The position numbers were made by a program, and so were the translations under genes. Positions 7,090 through 14,933 of a DNA stretch of 24,570 bases are shown piece after piece. Every line of letters starts with the position of its first letter. The stretch's first letter is position 1. The notes beneath the pieces were generated by a model. The model saw only the letters and a list, made by a program, of their open reading frames with translations. It was not told the origin of the DNA and did no database searches. The DNA is from UBA11524 sp051886675 (GTDB taxonomy: Bacteria > Bacillota > Clostridia > Christensenellales > Aristaeellaceae), in NCBI GenBank assembly GCA_051886675.1, contig JBJEYH010000151.1, positions 1-24,570 on the forward strand. Reading direction: 5' to 3'.

Positions 7090-8711
7090 GGCTGAACCTC
7101 CACAGGCTGCACGTCAAAGGCCCCGAAGTCCGCATAGCCACCCTGATCGGCCCCGCCGTCCACGGGCATGGCGAACAGCGTCAGCCGTACGCCCACCCAG
7201 GTATGCCGCGCGGGCGCGAAGGGCTCGCCGATGGGCTCGAAGTGCGCCCCGTCCAGGCTCCAGGCGAAGACCGTCCTGGCCTCGGCATAGCCCGTGGGGG
7301 TCAGGGTCATGCGAAGGGTGATTTTCTCCTGGGCGACAGGCAGCTCCGCCAGCACCGTTTCGTGGTGGTCGCTGCCGTCGCTGGCCACGTAGACCAGCTT
7401 CAGCCCTTCCGCCGTGCGCCGCGCCGCCGCGAAGGCATACTGGCCGCCCACCAGCGCAAGACCCGCTTCATCGCCCGCCTTCAGGCCGGAAGCGTCCATG
7501 GTCACCGTGGCGGTGAAGGCCGGGCAGCACAGCTTCTGCGTCAGGGCCTGGGGGCACTGCCACAGCCGGTCGCCGCCCTCGGGCAGCTGCCGGGCAAACA
7601 GCCGCAGCCGGCCATCCCCCACCTGATAGAAGTCCTCCCGCTGGTTGCCCATGAACTGCCACTGCAGCCCCAGCCCATCCGCGAAAGCATCGCTGGCCTG
7701 CTCGGACACCCGGGGGCACTCGGGGGCGTTGGGCTTGCGCCACTGCTGCACGGGAATGCCGCAGTCCGTCGCGTTGGCCCGCAGGGACGCCTCGCCCGCG
7801 TCCTCGCCGGCGTTGATGCTCTCCGGCGGCACGGGGGCGGGATCCTCCATGCCCATGCGGGGCCAGCCGTCCTCGTCCCAGGTCATGGGCTGCAGATGGG
7901 TGATGCGCCCGTACAGCCCGCGGCTCTGGAAGTGCAGGAACCAGTCCTCGCCCTCGGGGGTATCCACCCACGCGCCCTGGTGAGGGCCGTTGGTGACGCT
8001 GGAGCCCTGCTTGAGCACCACGCGATCCTCATAGGGGCCCATGATGCTGCGGCTGCGCATGACCACCTGCCAGCCGGTGGCCACGCCGCCCGCCGGGGCG
8101 AACAGGTAGTACCAGCCATCCCGCTTGTAGACCTTGGGGCCCTCGAGGGTGGGGTGATTCTTCGTGCCGTCAAAGAGCAGGTGATCGTCGCCGATGGCCC
8201 GCGTGCCGTCCGGGCTCATGGGGAAGATGCCCAGCCAGCTCTTGAAGCCGATGCGGCTCTTGGCGTAGCCATGCACCACCCAGGCCCGGCCGTCGTCGTC
8301 CCAGAAGGGGCAGGAGTCGATCAGGCCCTTGCCCGCCAGCACCAGCACGGGCTTCTCCCACTGGCCCAGGGGATCCTCCGTGCGCACCATGTAGATGCCC
8401 TCGTCCGGCATGCCGTAGTAGATGTAGAACTTCCCGTCGTGGAAGCGGATGGCCGGCGCCCACACGCCCTGGGCATGCCTGGGCGCGCCGTCGTAGCCGT
8501 CGGGAATGGTCTTGAGCGCGTAGTTCACCAGCTGCCAGTTCACAAGATCGCGGCTGACGAGAATGGGCAGACCGGGAGTGTAGTTGAACGTGGAGGCGGT
8601 CATGTAATAGGTGTCGCCCACGCGGATGACGTCCGGGTCGGAGTAGTCGCAGAAGATCACCGGGTTGCGGTAGGTACCGTCGCCGTTGTCGGCAAACCAC
8701 AGCTTGTCCAT
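7086..8711 (-). CDS. Glycoside hydrolase family 43 (arabinofuranosidase/xylosidase-like)
   Basis: Cytoplasmic GH43 enzyme of 541 residues. The propeller domain occupies about residues 14-310, with catalytic base Asp25 (YSDPD), modulator Asp132 (LIDSCPFWDDDG) and acid Glu190 (TLEGPKVYKRDGWYYLF). The opening 'YYMTASTFNYTPGLPILVSR' is typical of GH43_12-like enzymes. Residues about 345-540 form a GH43 C2 beta-sandwich, which completes the active site in this family. The likely reaction is release of alpha-L-arabinofuranose or beta-xylose from oligosaccharides; which one cannot be decided here. There is no signal peptide. The start ATG overlaps the stop of the SGNH gene (TAATG), and the stop overlaps the next start (ATGA). 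Confidence 0.9.
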   Translation of the reverse strand: MDKLWFADNGDGTYRNPVIFCDYSDPDVIRVGDTYYMTASTFNYTPGLPILVSRDLVNWQLVNYALKTIPDGYDGAPRHAQGVWAPAIRFHDGKFYIYYGMPDEGIYMVRTEDPLGQWEKPVLVLAGKGLIDSCPFWDDDGRAWVVHGYAKSRIGFKSWLGIFPMSPDGTRAIGDDHLLFDGTKNHPTLEGPKVYKRDGWYYLFAPAGGVATGWQVVMRSRSIMGPYEDRVVLKQGSSVTNGPHQGAWVDTPEGEDWFLHFQSRGLYGRITHLQPMTWDEDGWPRMGMEDPAPVPPESINAGEDAGEASLRANATDCGIPVQQWRKPNAPECPRVSEQASDAFADGLGLQWQFMGNQREDFYQVGDGRLRLFARQLPEGGDRLWQCPQALTQKLCCPAFTATVTMDASGLKAGDEAGLALVGGQYAFAAARRTAEGLKLVYVASDGSDHHETVLAELPVAQEKITLRMTLTPTGYAEARTVFAWSLDGAHFEPIGEPFAPARHTWVGVRLTLFAMPVDGGADQGGYADFGAFDVQPVEVQP

Positions 8712-9460
8712 TACAGTTCAACCTCCTGTGCGGCAGAATTGGCAATGCCGAAGTTGGCAGTCTCCTGCTGCCACTGGTCGTAGCCCTCGGTCAGCAGCGC
8801 GGCGTACTTGCCGCCCAGCTGATGCAGACCCTGGGCGATCAGCCCGGCGAAGGCCAGCGCGCCCGCGGGCTGCAGGTGGGAGTTGTCCCGCTGCCCCTGG
8901 GGGAAGTGCGGATACACCCCGGCGGGCAGGTTCATGTAATAGGTGGTGCGGGCCTCCTCGCCCTTTTCGGCCAGCAGCGCCCTGGACATGGCCGTCAGGT
9001 CGATGAGCGCCACGTCCAGCTCCCTGGCCGTGCGGCGCATGGCCTCCGCCCAGCGTACGTGGTTGTACATGTCATCCGCCGGATCGCCGCCGTAGCGGGC
9101 CAGGGGCGTGATGAAGACCGGCGTGGCCTTCTTGTTCCGGGCCACGTTGACAAACTTGCCCAGGTTCACGGGGAATTCCGTATCCGGGTCGGTATAGCGG
9201 GCGGGATCCTGAATCTTCTCATCGTTGTGGCCGAACTGGATGAACAGGAAATCCCCTTCCCTGATGCGGTCATAGATCACCGCCATACGTCCCTCGTCGA
9301 TGAACTGCTTGGTGCTGCGGCCATTTTCGGCGTAGTTTTCCACCTGCACCTCGTAGCGGCGGACAAAGCGCTCGAACACCTGCCCGATGCCCGTCTGCGG
9401 ATAGGTTTCGATGCCGTTCTGCTTCACGGTTGAATCGCCCGCCCAGAAAATGGTGGTCAT
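8711..9460 (-). CDS. SGNH/GDSL hydrolase, rhamnogalacturonan acetylesterase-like (CE12 type)
   Basis: Carbohydrate deacetylase candidate of 249 residues. The four SGNH blocks are visible: GDST with Ser10, Gly47 in 'AENGRST', 'FGHND' with Asn79, and 'DNSHL' with Asp192 and His195. The sequence 'FIQFGHND' and the small size match the CE12 family (RhgT/YesT-like), which removes acetyl groups from pectin or xylan fragments. I chose ATG 9460 because AAAGGAG lies just upstream and the motif GDST must sit near the N-terminus. An open frame extends further upstream but without support and through the promoter. No signal peptide is present, so it acts inside the cell. It is the first gene of the four-gene operon, with its own promoter. 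Confidence 0.88.
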   Translation of the reverse strand: MTTIFWAGDSTVKQNGIETYPQTGIGQVFERFVRRYEVQVENYAENGRSTKQFIDEGRMAVIYDRIREGDFLFIQFGHNDEKIQDPARYTDPDTEFPVNLGKFVNVARNKKATPVFITPLARYGGDPADDMYNHVRWAEAMRRTARELDVALIDLTAMSRALLAEKGEEARTTYYMNLPAGVYPHFPQGQRDNSHLQPAGALAFAGLIAQGLHQLGGKYAALLTEGYDQWQQETANFGIANSAAQEVEL

Positions 9461-9532
9461 ATGAACTTTCTCCTTTGTCTTCAAGATTGCCGCCCGCCCG
9501 TGGGCCGAAGCGGAGCCTCTGCTGTCACCTAC

Positions 9533-9561
9533 ATTATACCATGCCTGACAGCGTTCGGCAA
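9533..9561 (-). promoter_or_regulatory. Promoter of the hydrolase operon
   Basis: On the minus strand, TTGCCG (9561-9556) and a perfect TATAAT (9538-9533) are separated by 17 bp. This predicts a leader of about 65 bases before the SGNH start at 9460. Confidence 0.65.
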
Positions 9562-9585
9562 GCACCGGCGGACACATGCCCGGCA

Positions 9586-9615
9586 TTGACAGGATGCGTC
9601 CCGGCCCTGTATAAT
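9586..9615 (+). promoter_or_regulatory. Consensus sigma-A promoter of the sugar kinase
   Basis: Perfect TTGACA (9586-9591) and perfect TATAAT (9610-9615) with an 18-bp spacer. They lie 45 bp before the kinase ATG, which has an AGGGAGG ribosome site. The promoter is back-to-back with that of the hydrolase operon. Confidence 0.85.
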
Positions 9616-9659
9616 ACAAGCAGTCGGATTCCACCTTACGCGGCAGGGAGGCTCAGCAT

Positions 9660-10772
9660 ATGCGGAAGGTTTCTGAAACGCAGGTATTGCAGGCGCTTTC
9701 GGCCTTTGACCTGGGCGGCGCGGCGATCTCCGCCGGGGCCTACGGCAACGGTCACATCAACGATACCTTTCTTGTGAAAACCCCCGGGCGGGACTACATT
9801 CTCCAGCGCATCAACACCGATATCTTCGCCGATCCCGCGGGGCTCATGGCGAACATCACCGCCGTCACCGCCCACCTGGGGCAGCGCATCCGCGCCCGGG
9901 GCGGCGATCCCCTCCGGCAGACGCTGACCGTGGTGCCCACCCGCCGGGGCGAGGCCTTCCACCGGGACGAAAACGGCTGCTGGCGGGTGTACGTGTTCGT
10001 CACCGGCTCCGTGACCCACGAGACCGCCGATACCCCCGCCATGCTGGAGAGCGCCGGCCGTGCCTTCGGGGCCTTCGTGATGGATCTGGGCGACTTCCCC
10101 GCCCACACCCTGCACGAGACCATCCCCGACTTCCACAACACGCCCGCCCGCCTGCGGCAGCTGCAGGACGCCATCGCCCGGGACGCCGCCGGCCGCGCGA
10201 AGGACGTGCAGCCGGAGATCGACGCCGCGCTGGCCTTCGCCGGGGAAACGGACGCGCTGGTGCACCAGCTGGAGGCCGGGGTTCTCCCCCTGCGGGTCAC
10301 CCACAACGACACCAAGCTGAACAACATCCTCTTCGACGCGCAGACGGATCAGGGCATGTGCGTCATCGACCTGGACACGGTGATGCCCGGACTCATCGCC
10401 TACGACTTCGGCGACGCCATCCGCGTGGGCGGCAACACCACCACCGAGGGAGACCCCGACGTGAGCCACGTGGATGTGCACTTGGCCAACTTCGCCGCCT
10501 TCACCCGGGGGCTGCTGGAGACCGTGCCGGACCTGCTGACGGACGCGGAGGCCGCGTCCCTGGTCACCGGCGCGAAGCTGATGACCTGGGAGGTGGCCAG
10601 CCGCTTCCTGGCGGATCACCTGAACGGCGACGTGTACTTCCACATCCACTACCCCGGGCAGAACCTGGACCGCGCCCGGAACCAGATCGCCCTGGTGCAG
10701 GCCATCCACCGGCATCAGGCGGAGATGGAGGCCATCGTGGCGGAAGCCTGGCAGCGGCTTCGGGCGCGCTGA
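9660..10772 (+). CDS. Aminoglycoside-phosphotransferase-fold sugar kinase, NahK-like
   Basis: Protein of 370 residues with the choline/aminoglycoside kinase fold. The glycine-rich loop 'GAYGNGHINDTF' is at 26-37, the catalytic loop 'THNDTKLNN' has Asp217 at its centre, and the metal-binding 'VIDLDT' has Asp237. These blocks and 'LDTVMPGL-AYDFGD' match the N-acetylhexosamine 1-kinase (NahK) group, which phosphorylates C1 of GlcNAc or GalNAc in bifidobacterial host-glycan pathways. An antibiotic-resistance role is unlikely given the setting. Here it lies between a xylan/pectin-type hydrolase operon and two sugar importers, so it may phosphorylate a monosaccharide released by them. Whether that sugar is N-acetylated is unknown. 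No lacto-N-biose phosphorylase or uridylyltransferase neighbour is present. Confidence 0.82.
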   Translation: MRKVSETQVLQALSAFDLGGAAISAGAYGNGHINDTFLVKTPGRDYILQRINTDIFADPAGLMANITAVTAHLGQRIRARGGDPLRQTLTVVPTRRGEAFHRDENGCWRVYVFVTGSVTHETADTPAMLESAGRAFGAFVMDLGDFPAHTLHETIPDFHNTPARLRQLQDAIARDAAGRAKDVQPEIDAALAFAGETDALVHQLEAGVLPLRVTHNDTKLNNILFDAQTDQGMCVIDLDTVMPGLIAYDFGDAIRVGGNTTTEGDPDVSHVDVHLANFAAFTRGLLETVPDLLTDAEAASLVTGAKLMTWEVASRFLADHLNGDVYFHIHYPGQNLDRARNQIALVQAIHRHQAEMEAIVAEAWQRLRAR

Positions 10773-10785
10773 GGGACACAGCAAA

Positions 10786-10826
10786 GGGCCGGTACGGCAT
10801 GTGCGTCGTACCGGCCCCTGTTTTGT
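10786..10826 (+). terminator. Bidirectional terminator between kinase and MalG-type gene
   Basis: Stem GGGCCGGTACG (10786-10796), 10-base loop, CGTACCGGCCC (10807-10817), then CTGTTTTGTT on the plus strand. On the minus strand it lies 24 bp after the MalG-type stop and is followed by TTTGC, so it can serve both converging genes. Confidence 0.8.
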
Positions 10827-10840
10827 TCGGAGAAAGCGGA

Positions 10841-12439
10841 TCAGCCCTTCACGCCGCCGGCAGTCAGGCCCGCCACCAGGTGCTTCTCAATGCACATGAA
10901 CAGCACCACCACGGGGATGGTCGCCAGCAGGGACGAGGCGAACAGGTAGTTCCACTGGATCATGGTGTAGGAGCTGAACTGGGTGATGCCCACGGTGATG
11001 GGCCGGTTGGCCGAGGTGGAAATCAGCACGGTGGAGATGGTGTACTCGTTCCACGCGTTGATGAACACGAAGATCAGCGCCGTCACGATGCCCGGCGCGG
11101 CCATGGGCAGCAGCACCCGCAGCAGCGCGCCCACCGTGGAGCAGCCGTCGATGCTCGCAGCCTGCTCCATCTCCGGCGAGATGGCCACGAAGGTGCCCCG
11201 CAGCAGCCATACCGCGAAGGCCTGGTTGAAGGCCGCGTTGATCAGGATCAGGCCCAGCAGGGTATCGTTCAGGCCCAGGATGCTCATCAGCTTGGCGATG
11301 CCCACCAGCAGCACCACCGGCGAGAACATCTGGCTCATGATGATGAACGCCATGAACGCCGACCGTCCCCGGAAGCGCATGCGCGCCATGGCATAGGCCG
11401 CCGGCACGCCGCACAAAAGCGTCAGCGCGGTGGAGCCCACGGCGATGATCAGCGAATTCAGCAGATACCGCGGCACGCCCCGCTCCATGATGGCCGCCAT
11501 GTTCTCCCACTTCCAGTCCGTGGGGAACAGGTTCTGGAAATACATGTCGGTGGTCTCGGCGTCCGCGCGGAAGCTGGTGATGAACATCACGTAGTAGGGA
11601 TACAGCGTCACCACGCACAGCACCACCACAAAGGCGATCATCAGCCCCCGGCCCAGGGTATGCCCCAGGCTGCCCTTGAGCAGCATCACCGCCGCCAGCA
11701 GCGCCAGGAACAGGATCGGCACCAGCAGCCACCAGCTCACCGTGGCGTGGTAGTCCAGGCCGCCCACCAGGGACTTGATGCTGTCGCCCATGGCCCCGTC
11801 AAAGAGGAAGTCGTTGGCCCGGGCCAGCAGTGCATCGGCATTGGCCACCGTCAGGTCGCTGGCGATCAGGTCCAGCTTGCGGCCAAAGACCACGTTGCTG
11901 CTCATGACGAATACCGGCGTCAGCAGCAGGGCCGCCAGCGTCAGCCAGCAGGCCGCGGTGCGCAGCGCCTTCGCCCGGCCCTTCAGCGCGCGGTAGGGCG
12001 TGTCCAGCGTGCCCCACGCGCCAAGCCCCGCGCACACCGCCGCGCCCAGCACGCACAGCAGCAGCACGCCCAGCACCGTCCCCGACACAAACCCCGACGT
12101 CAGGAACTGCCAGCCCGTACGCTGCAGGGACTGCTTCACCGTGAAGGCCACCATGGAGGTGGTCTCCCCCTTGGAGTTGACGCGCTCGGTGACGGTCTCC
12201 TCCACGTCCACCGTCAGACCCTGGGCCTCATACTCGGCCACCGCGGCGTCCACGGTTTCCCTGGCGGCCAGGTAGCGCTCGTCACCCACGAAGGTGTTGC
12301 CGGACTTCTTCGTCAGCAGGTTGACCTCCAGGGTGTACACGGGCAGGGTGACAATCACCAGCGTCAGCATCAGCGCGAGCGCGCATACGGCCAGCGCGAT
12401 CAGGTTTTTCCTGCGCACAGACAGGGAGGACAGCTTCAT
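10841..12439 (-). CDS. MalG-type ABC sugar permease with a long N-terminal extension
   Basis: Inner-membrane permease of 532 residues, about twice the usual 275-300. The canonical MalG part starts at the helix at 265-289 and carries the EAA loop 'EQAASIDGCS...LLP' at 425-445, which docks the ATPase. In front of it are about 260 extra residues. These hold a helix at 13-35, an external segment 36-110 rich in charged residues, helices at about 112-140 and 162-180, a second external segment 181-232, and a helix at 235-254. The ATG at 12439 overlaps the stop of the MalF-type gene (TGATG), with GGAAGGAGG inside the end of that gene, so the long form is the natural start. No ATPase is encoded nearby. 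A shared MsmK/UgpC-type ATPase is expected elsewhere in the genome. Confidence 0.88.
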   Translation of the reverse strand: MKLSSLSVRRKNLIALAVCALALMLTLVIVTLPVYTLEVNLLTKKSGNTFVGDERYLAARETVDAAVAEYEAQGLTVDVEETVTERVNSKGETTSMVAFTVKQSLQRTGWQFLTSGFVSGTVLGVLLLCVLGAAVCAGLGAWGTLDTPYRALKGRAKALRTAACWLTLAALLLTPVFVMSSNVVFGRKLDLIASDLTVANADALLARANDFLFDGAMGDSIKSLVGGLDYHATVSWWLLVPILFLALLAAVMLLKGSLGHTLGRGLMIAFVVVLCVVTLYPYYVMFITSFRADAETTDMYFQNLFPTDWKWENMAAIMERGVPRYLLNSLIIAVGSTALTLLCGVPAAYAMARMRFRGRSAFMAFIIMSQMFSPVVLLVGIAKLMSILGLNDTLLGLILINAAFNQAFAVWLLRGTFVAISPEMEQAASIDGCSTVGALLRVLLPMAAPGIVTALIFVFINAWNEYTISTVLISTSANRPITVGITQFSSYTMIQWNYLFASSLLATIPVVVLFMCIEKHLVAGLTAGGVKG

Positions 12440-13323
12440 CAGGCATCCTCCTTCCGCATGGTGATCCCCATGTACACCGCGGCGATGATGCACAGGATCA
12501 CGAATCCGATCACCGACAGCGCGGTGGCCGGGCCCTTCTTCTGCTCCACGAAGGCCAGCATGTACAGGTAGGTGATCATGGTGTCGGTCTTGTTGGCGGG
12601 CGCGCCGCGGGTGATGGTATAAATGATGGGGAAGCTGTTGAACACATAAATGATGTTCAGCATGGTGCTGACCGTCAGCGAGGGCTTGACCAGCGGAACG
12701 GTCACATGCCACAGCTTCTTCCAGAAGCCCGCGCCATCCACCGTGGCCGCCTCGTAATAGGTGGCGTCAATGGACTGCAGGCCCGCCAGCACGCAGAAGG
12801 TGACAAAGGGAATCGTAACAAAAATACCCACGCCGCACTCCCACGCAAACTCGATCTGGTAGGAAGCGCGCCAGTTGATTGCGTCTTTGATGATGCCCAG
12901 GTTCAGAAGGACGTTGTTCAGGTTGCCGAACTCATACTTGATGATGTAGTTCCACACCGAGGCCTGAATGACCAGCGTGGTCGCCCAGGGCAGCACGACG
13001 ATGGAACGCGCCACCTTCCGCCCGATGAACTGCTCATTGAGCACCAGGGCCACCACGAAGCCAATCAGCGTGGACAGCCCAACCACGGCCACCACCCAGA
13101 TGCCGGTGTTGGCCATCACCGTGCCGAAGGCGTCGCTGGAGACCGCCTCGCGGAAGTTGTTCAGGCCGATGAAGCCGCCCACAACGCCCGCGCGGGATAT
13201 TTCGCTGAAGGAGAGCTTGAAGACGATGGCTACCGGGAATACGACGAAAATCAGCATCAGCAGGATGCTCGGGAGCAGCCAGAGATAGGGCTCCCACTTG
13301 TGGCGGACAGGAATGGAATTCAA
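12439..13323 (-). CDS. MalF-type ABC sugar permease (TTG start)
   Basis: Permease of 294 residues with six expected membrane helices. The first is at about 13-36 ('LWLLPSILLMLIFVVFPVAI') and the EAA loop 'YEAATVDGAGFWKKLW' is at about 190-205. It pairs with the MalG-type permease to form the channel of an oligosaccharide importer, fed by the binding protein at 13458-14726. The frame opens with TTG at 13323. An AGAAGGGAAG ribosome site lies upstream, but it also precedes an ATG at 13331 that reads only Met-Lys-Arg-stop, with the stop overlapping the TTG. Translation may therefore be coupled, or a base may be wrong here. The stop overlaps the next gene by one base. Confidence 0.88.
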   Translation of the reverse strand: MNSIPVRHKWEPYLWLLPSILLMLIFVVFPVAIVFKLSFSEISRAGVVGGFIGLNNFREAVSSDAFGTVMANTGIWVVAVVGLSTLIGFVVALVLNEQFIGRKVARSIVVLPWATTLVIQASVWNYIIKYEFGNLNNVLLNLGIIKDAINWRASYQIEFAWECGVGIFVTIPFVTFCVLAGLQSIDATYYEAATVDGAGFWKKLWHVTVPLVKPSLTVSTMLNIIYVFNSFPIIYTITRGAPANKTDTMITYLYMLAFVEQKKGPATALSVIGFVILCIIAAVYMGITMRKEDA

Positions 13324-13331
13324 CGTTTCAT
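13320..13331 (-). other. Three-codon minigene overlapping the MalF-type start
   Basis: ATG AAA CGT TGA directly behind a good ribosome site (AGAAGGGAAG). Its TGA overlaps the TTG start of the permease by two bases. This may be a reinitiation device, or the sign of a one-base error in the true N-terminus. Confidence 0.3.
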
Positions 13332-13406
13332 CTTCCCTTCTGACTGGAATTGCGCCATCCTCAACGCAGAAGGCCGCCCGCCGGCGGTGCGGTTCAAGGC
13401 GCCCGG

Positions 13407-13446
13407 GAAAGAAAAGGGAGAGCCCGGCATACCGTCAGGCTCTCCC
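13407..13446 (-). terminator. Hairpin with U-tract between binding-protein and permease genes
   Basis: Minus strand: GGGAGAGCC (13446-13438), 13-base loop, GGCTCTCCC (13424-13416), then TTTTCTTT. It lies in the 134-bp gap after the binding-protein stop. Partial termination here would keep the binding protein more abundant than the permeases, a common arrangement in ABC importer operons. Confidence 0.7.
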
Positions 13447-13457
13447 CGCTGAACATG

Positions 13458-14726
13458 TTACTCGGCGGTAACCTTCGACTGAAGGGCATCCAGCAGCGTC
13501 TGGGGATCCTCGCCCAACATGGCCTTCTGCTCAACCTCGATCACGCCCTGCTTGACGTCGATCCATTCCTTCTTGCCGGCAGGGTAGAACTTGCAGCGGC
13601 CCAGCAGATCCAGCCAGGTCTGATAGGTGGGATCCTGATCGATCATGCTCTGCATGCCGGCGCCGGTGGCAGGCAGGAAGTCTTCCATGGTGACCCAGGG
13701 CACGTACACTTCGTCGGAGTAGAAGAACTGCACGAACTTGGCGATGGCGGCGTTGCGGGCAGCCTGATCAGGCGCGGCATCGTCGCGGAAGGCCATGATG
13801 CGGTCCATCACGCCCATGACGGTGTTGGAGGCACCCTCGTTGGTGGGCAGGTAGGTGAAGCCGTAGTTGATCTCATAGCCCTTGCTCTTGAGGTAGGTGG
13901 GGATGCCGTTCGGGCCGATCATCATGGCGATCTTGCCGGCGCCGAACATATCCTGCAGGTCATAACGGTTCTGGGTATCGGGGTTGGGGTTGGTGTAGCC
14001 GTCCTTGTACAGGCCCACGGAGAACTGCACGGACTCCACGTTGGCGGCGGAGTTCAGCGCCCAGTTGTTGTCCGCGTCGACGAAGCCGCCGCCGTTGTTC
14101 CAGGCGTAGTAGCCGAAGGCAGCCTGGCCCTCGTCGGTGGTGAAGTCAAGGCCCCAGGGATACACGCTGCCATCGTAGAAGTCGATGATCGCCTGGCACA
14201 CGTCACGCAGCTCATCCCAGGTGGAGGGCACTTCCACGCCGACCTCCTCCAGGATGTCCTTGTTGTAGTACAGCGGGCGGATGGAGGCCAGATCCGGCAC
14301 GGCCCAGGTCACGCCGTCGATCACGGACTCGTTGAGGAACTCGGGCATGAACTGCGCGCGCAGCTCTTCCGGCACATAGTCATCGATGGGCAGCAGCAGG
14401 CCCTCGTTGGCATAGTCGGCAAAGGAGTCGATGTTCAGCACATCGGGGGTGTTGTTGTTGGCGATGCGGGTGCTGACCTCGGTGTAGATCTCCGTCCAGG
14501 AGACGACCTCCAGGTTCAGCTTCACATCGGGGTTGGCCTCTTCAAAGGCCTGCACGAAATTCTTGCCATTGCCCATGCCGGTGGTGGTGCCCAGGAACCA
14601 CTCCTGGGTATTGGGGCCGTACTGGGCGATGATCACGTCCAGCGTGATGGGATCCTCCGCCGCGGCAAAGCCCACGCAGGACAGGCACAGCACCAAGGCC
14701 AGGAACAAAGCAACCAGCTTCTTCAT
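13458..14726 (-). CDS. Extracellular sugar-binding protein (SBP family 1, MalE/UgpB-like)
   Basis: Binding protein of 422 residues for the MalF/MalG-type importer. The N-terminus MKKLVALFLALVLCLSCVGF then AAAED is a Sec signal. Two cysteines (14, 17) are present but neither sits in a proper lipobox, and cleavage after AAA (about residue 22) looks more likely. The mature part has the usual bilobal SBP features: 'IAQYGPNTQEW' early strand, 'NNNTPDVLNIDSFADYANEG' and the hinge-side 'PLYYNKDILEEVGVEVPSTW'. This family binds oligosaccharides; the specific ligand cannot be read. AAAGGAGG lies 9 bases before the ATG, and a promoter is at 14783-14811. It is the first gene of its operon and is followed by the two permeases. 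Confidence 0.9.
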   Translation of the reverse strand: MKKLVALFLALVLCLSCVGFAAAEDPITLDVIIAQYGPNTQEWFLGTTTGMGNGKNFVQAFEEANPDVKLNLEVVSWTEIYTEVSTRIANNNTPDVLNIDSFADYANEGLLLPIDDYVPEELRAQFMPEFLNESVIDGVTWAVPDLASIRPLYYNKDILEEVGVEVPSTWDELRDVCQAIIDFYDGSVYPWGLDFTTDEGQAAFGYYAWNNGGGFVDADNNWALNSAANVESVQFSVGLYKDGYTNPNPDTQNRYDLQDMFGAGKIAMMIGPNGIPTYLKSKGYEINYGFTYLPTNEGASNTVMGVMDRIMAFRDDAAPDQAARNAAIAKFVQFFYSDEVYVPWVTMEDFLPATGAGMQSMIDQDPTYQTWLDLLGRCKFYPAGKKEWIDVKQGVIEVEQKAMLGEDPQTLLDALQSKVTAE

Positions 14727-14782
14727 TGATATGAACCTCCTTTAATGAATGGTAGACCGGAGATCCTCCCTGGAATACCTAC

Positions 14783-14811
14783 AGTGTACCAAGTTTTCAC
14801 GGTTTTGTAAA
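14783..14811 (-). promoter_or_regulatory. Promoter of the SBP-MalF-MalG operon
   Basis: Minus strand TTTACA (14811-14806), 17-bp spacer, TACACT (14788-14783). This predicts a leader of about 50 bases before the ATG at 14726. Confidence 0.65.
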
Positions 14812-14875
14812 GGTGCATTTGTTCTTATTCGGAAATAATCCCACCATATTGCAGTACATGCAGCGGAAAGCCAGC

Positions 14876-14911
14876 AAAAAACCGGAGGAATACAATTCCT
14901 CCGGCCTTTTT
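14876..14911 (-). terminator. Strong terminator of the SBP-LplB-YtcP operon
   Basis: Minus strand: CCGGAGGAAT (14904-14895), 3-base loop, ATTCCTCCGG (14891-14882), then six T. On the plus strand the same stem is followed by CCTTTTT, so it is bidirectional. It lies 29 bp after the YtcP-type stop and separates the two importer operons. Confidence 0.92.
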
Positions 14912-14933
14912 GCATTCAGCGGGTTGAAAGGGA

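Noticed and set aside
9461..9634. Longer N-terminus for the SGNH hydrolase
   Set aside because: The extension runs through the predicted promoter, lacks a ribosome site and would move the GDST motif far from the N-terminus.
9660..10772. Aminoglycoside resistance gene
   Set aside because: Fold is shared, but motifs and neighbourhood match sugar 1-kinases of the NahK group.
10358..12571. Very long open frame antisense to the MalG-type gene and overlapping the kinase
   Set aside because: A shadow produced by high GC at third positions; its translation is His/Gln/Arg-rich low complexity with no domain, while the opposite strand has clear permease motifs.
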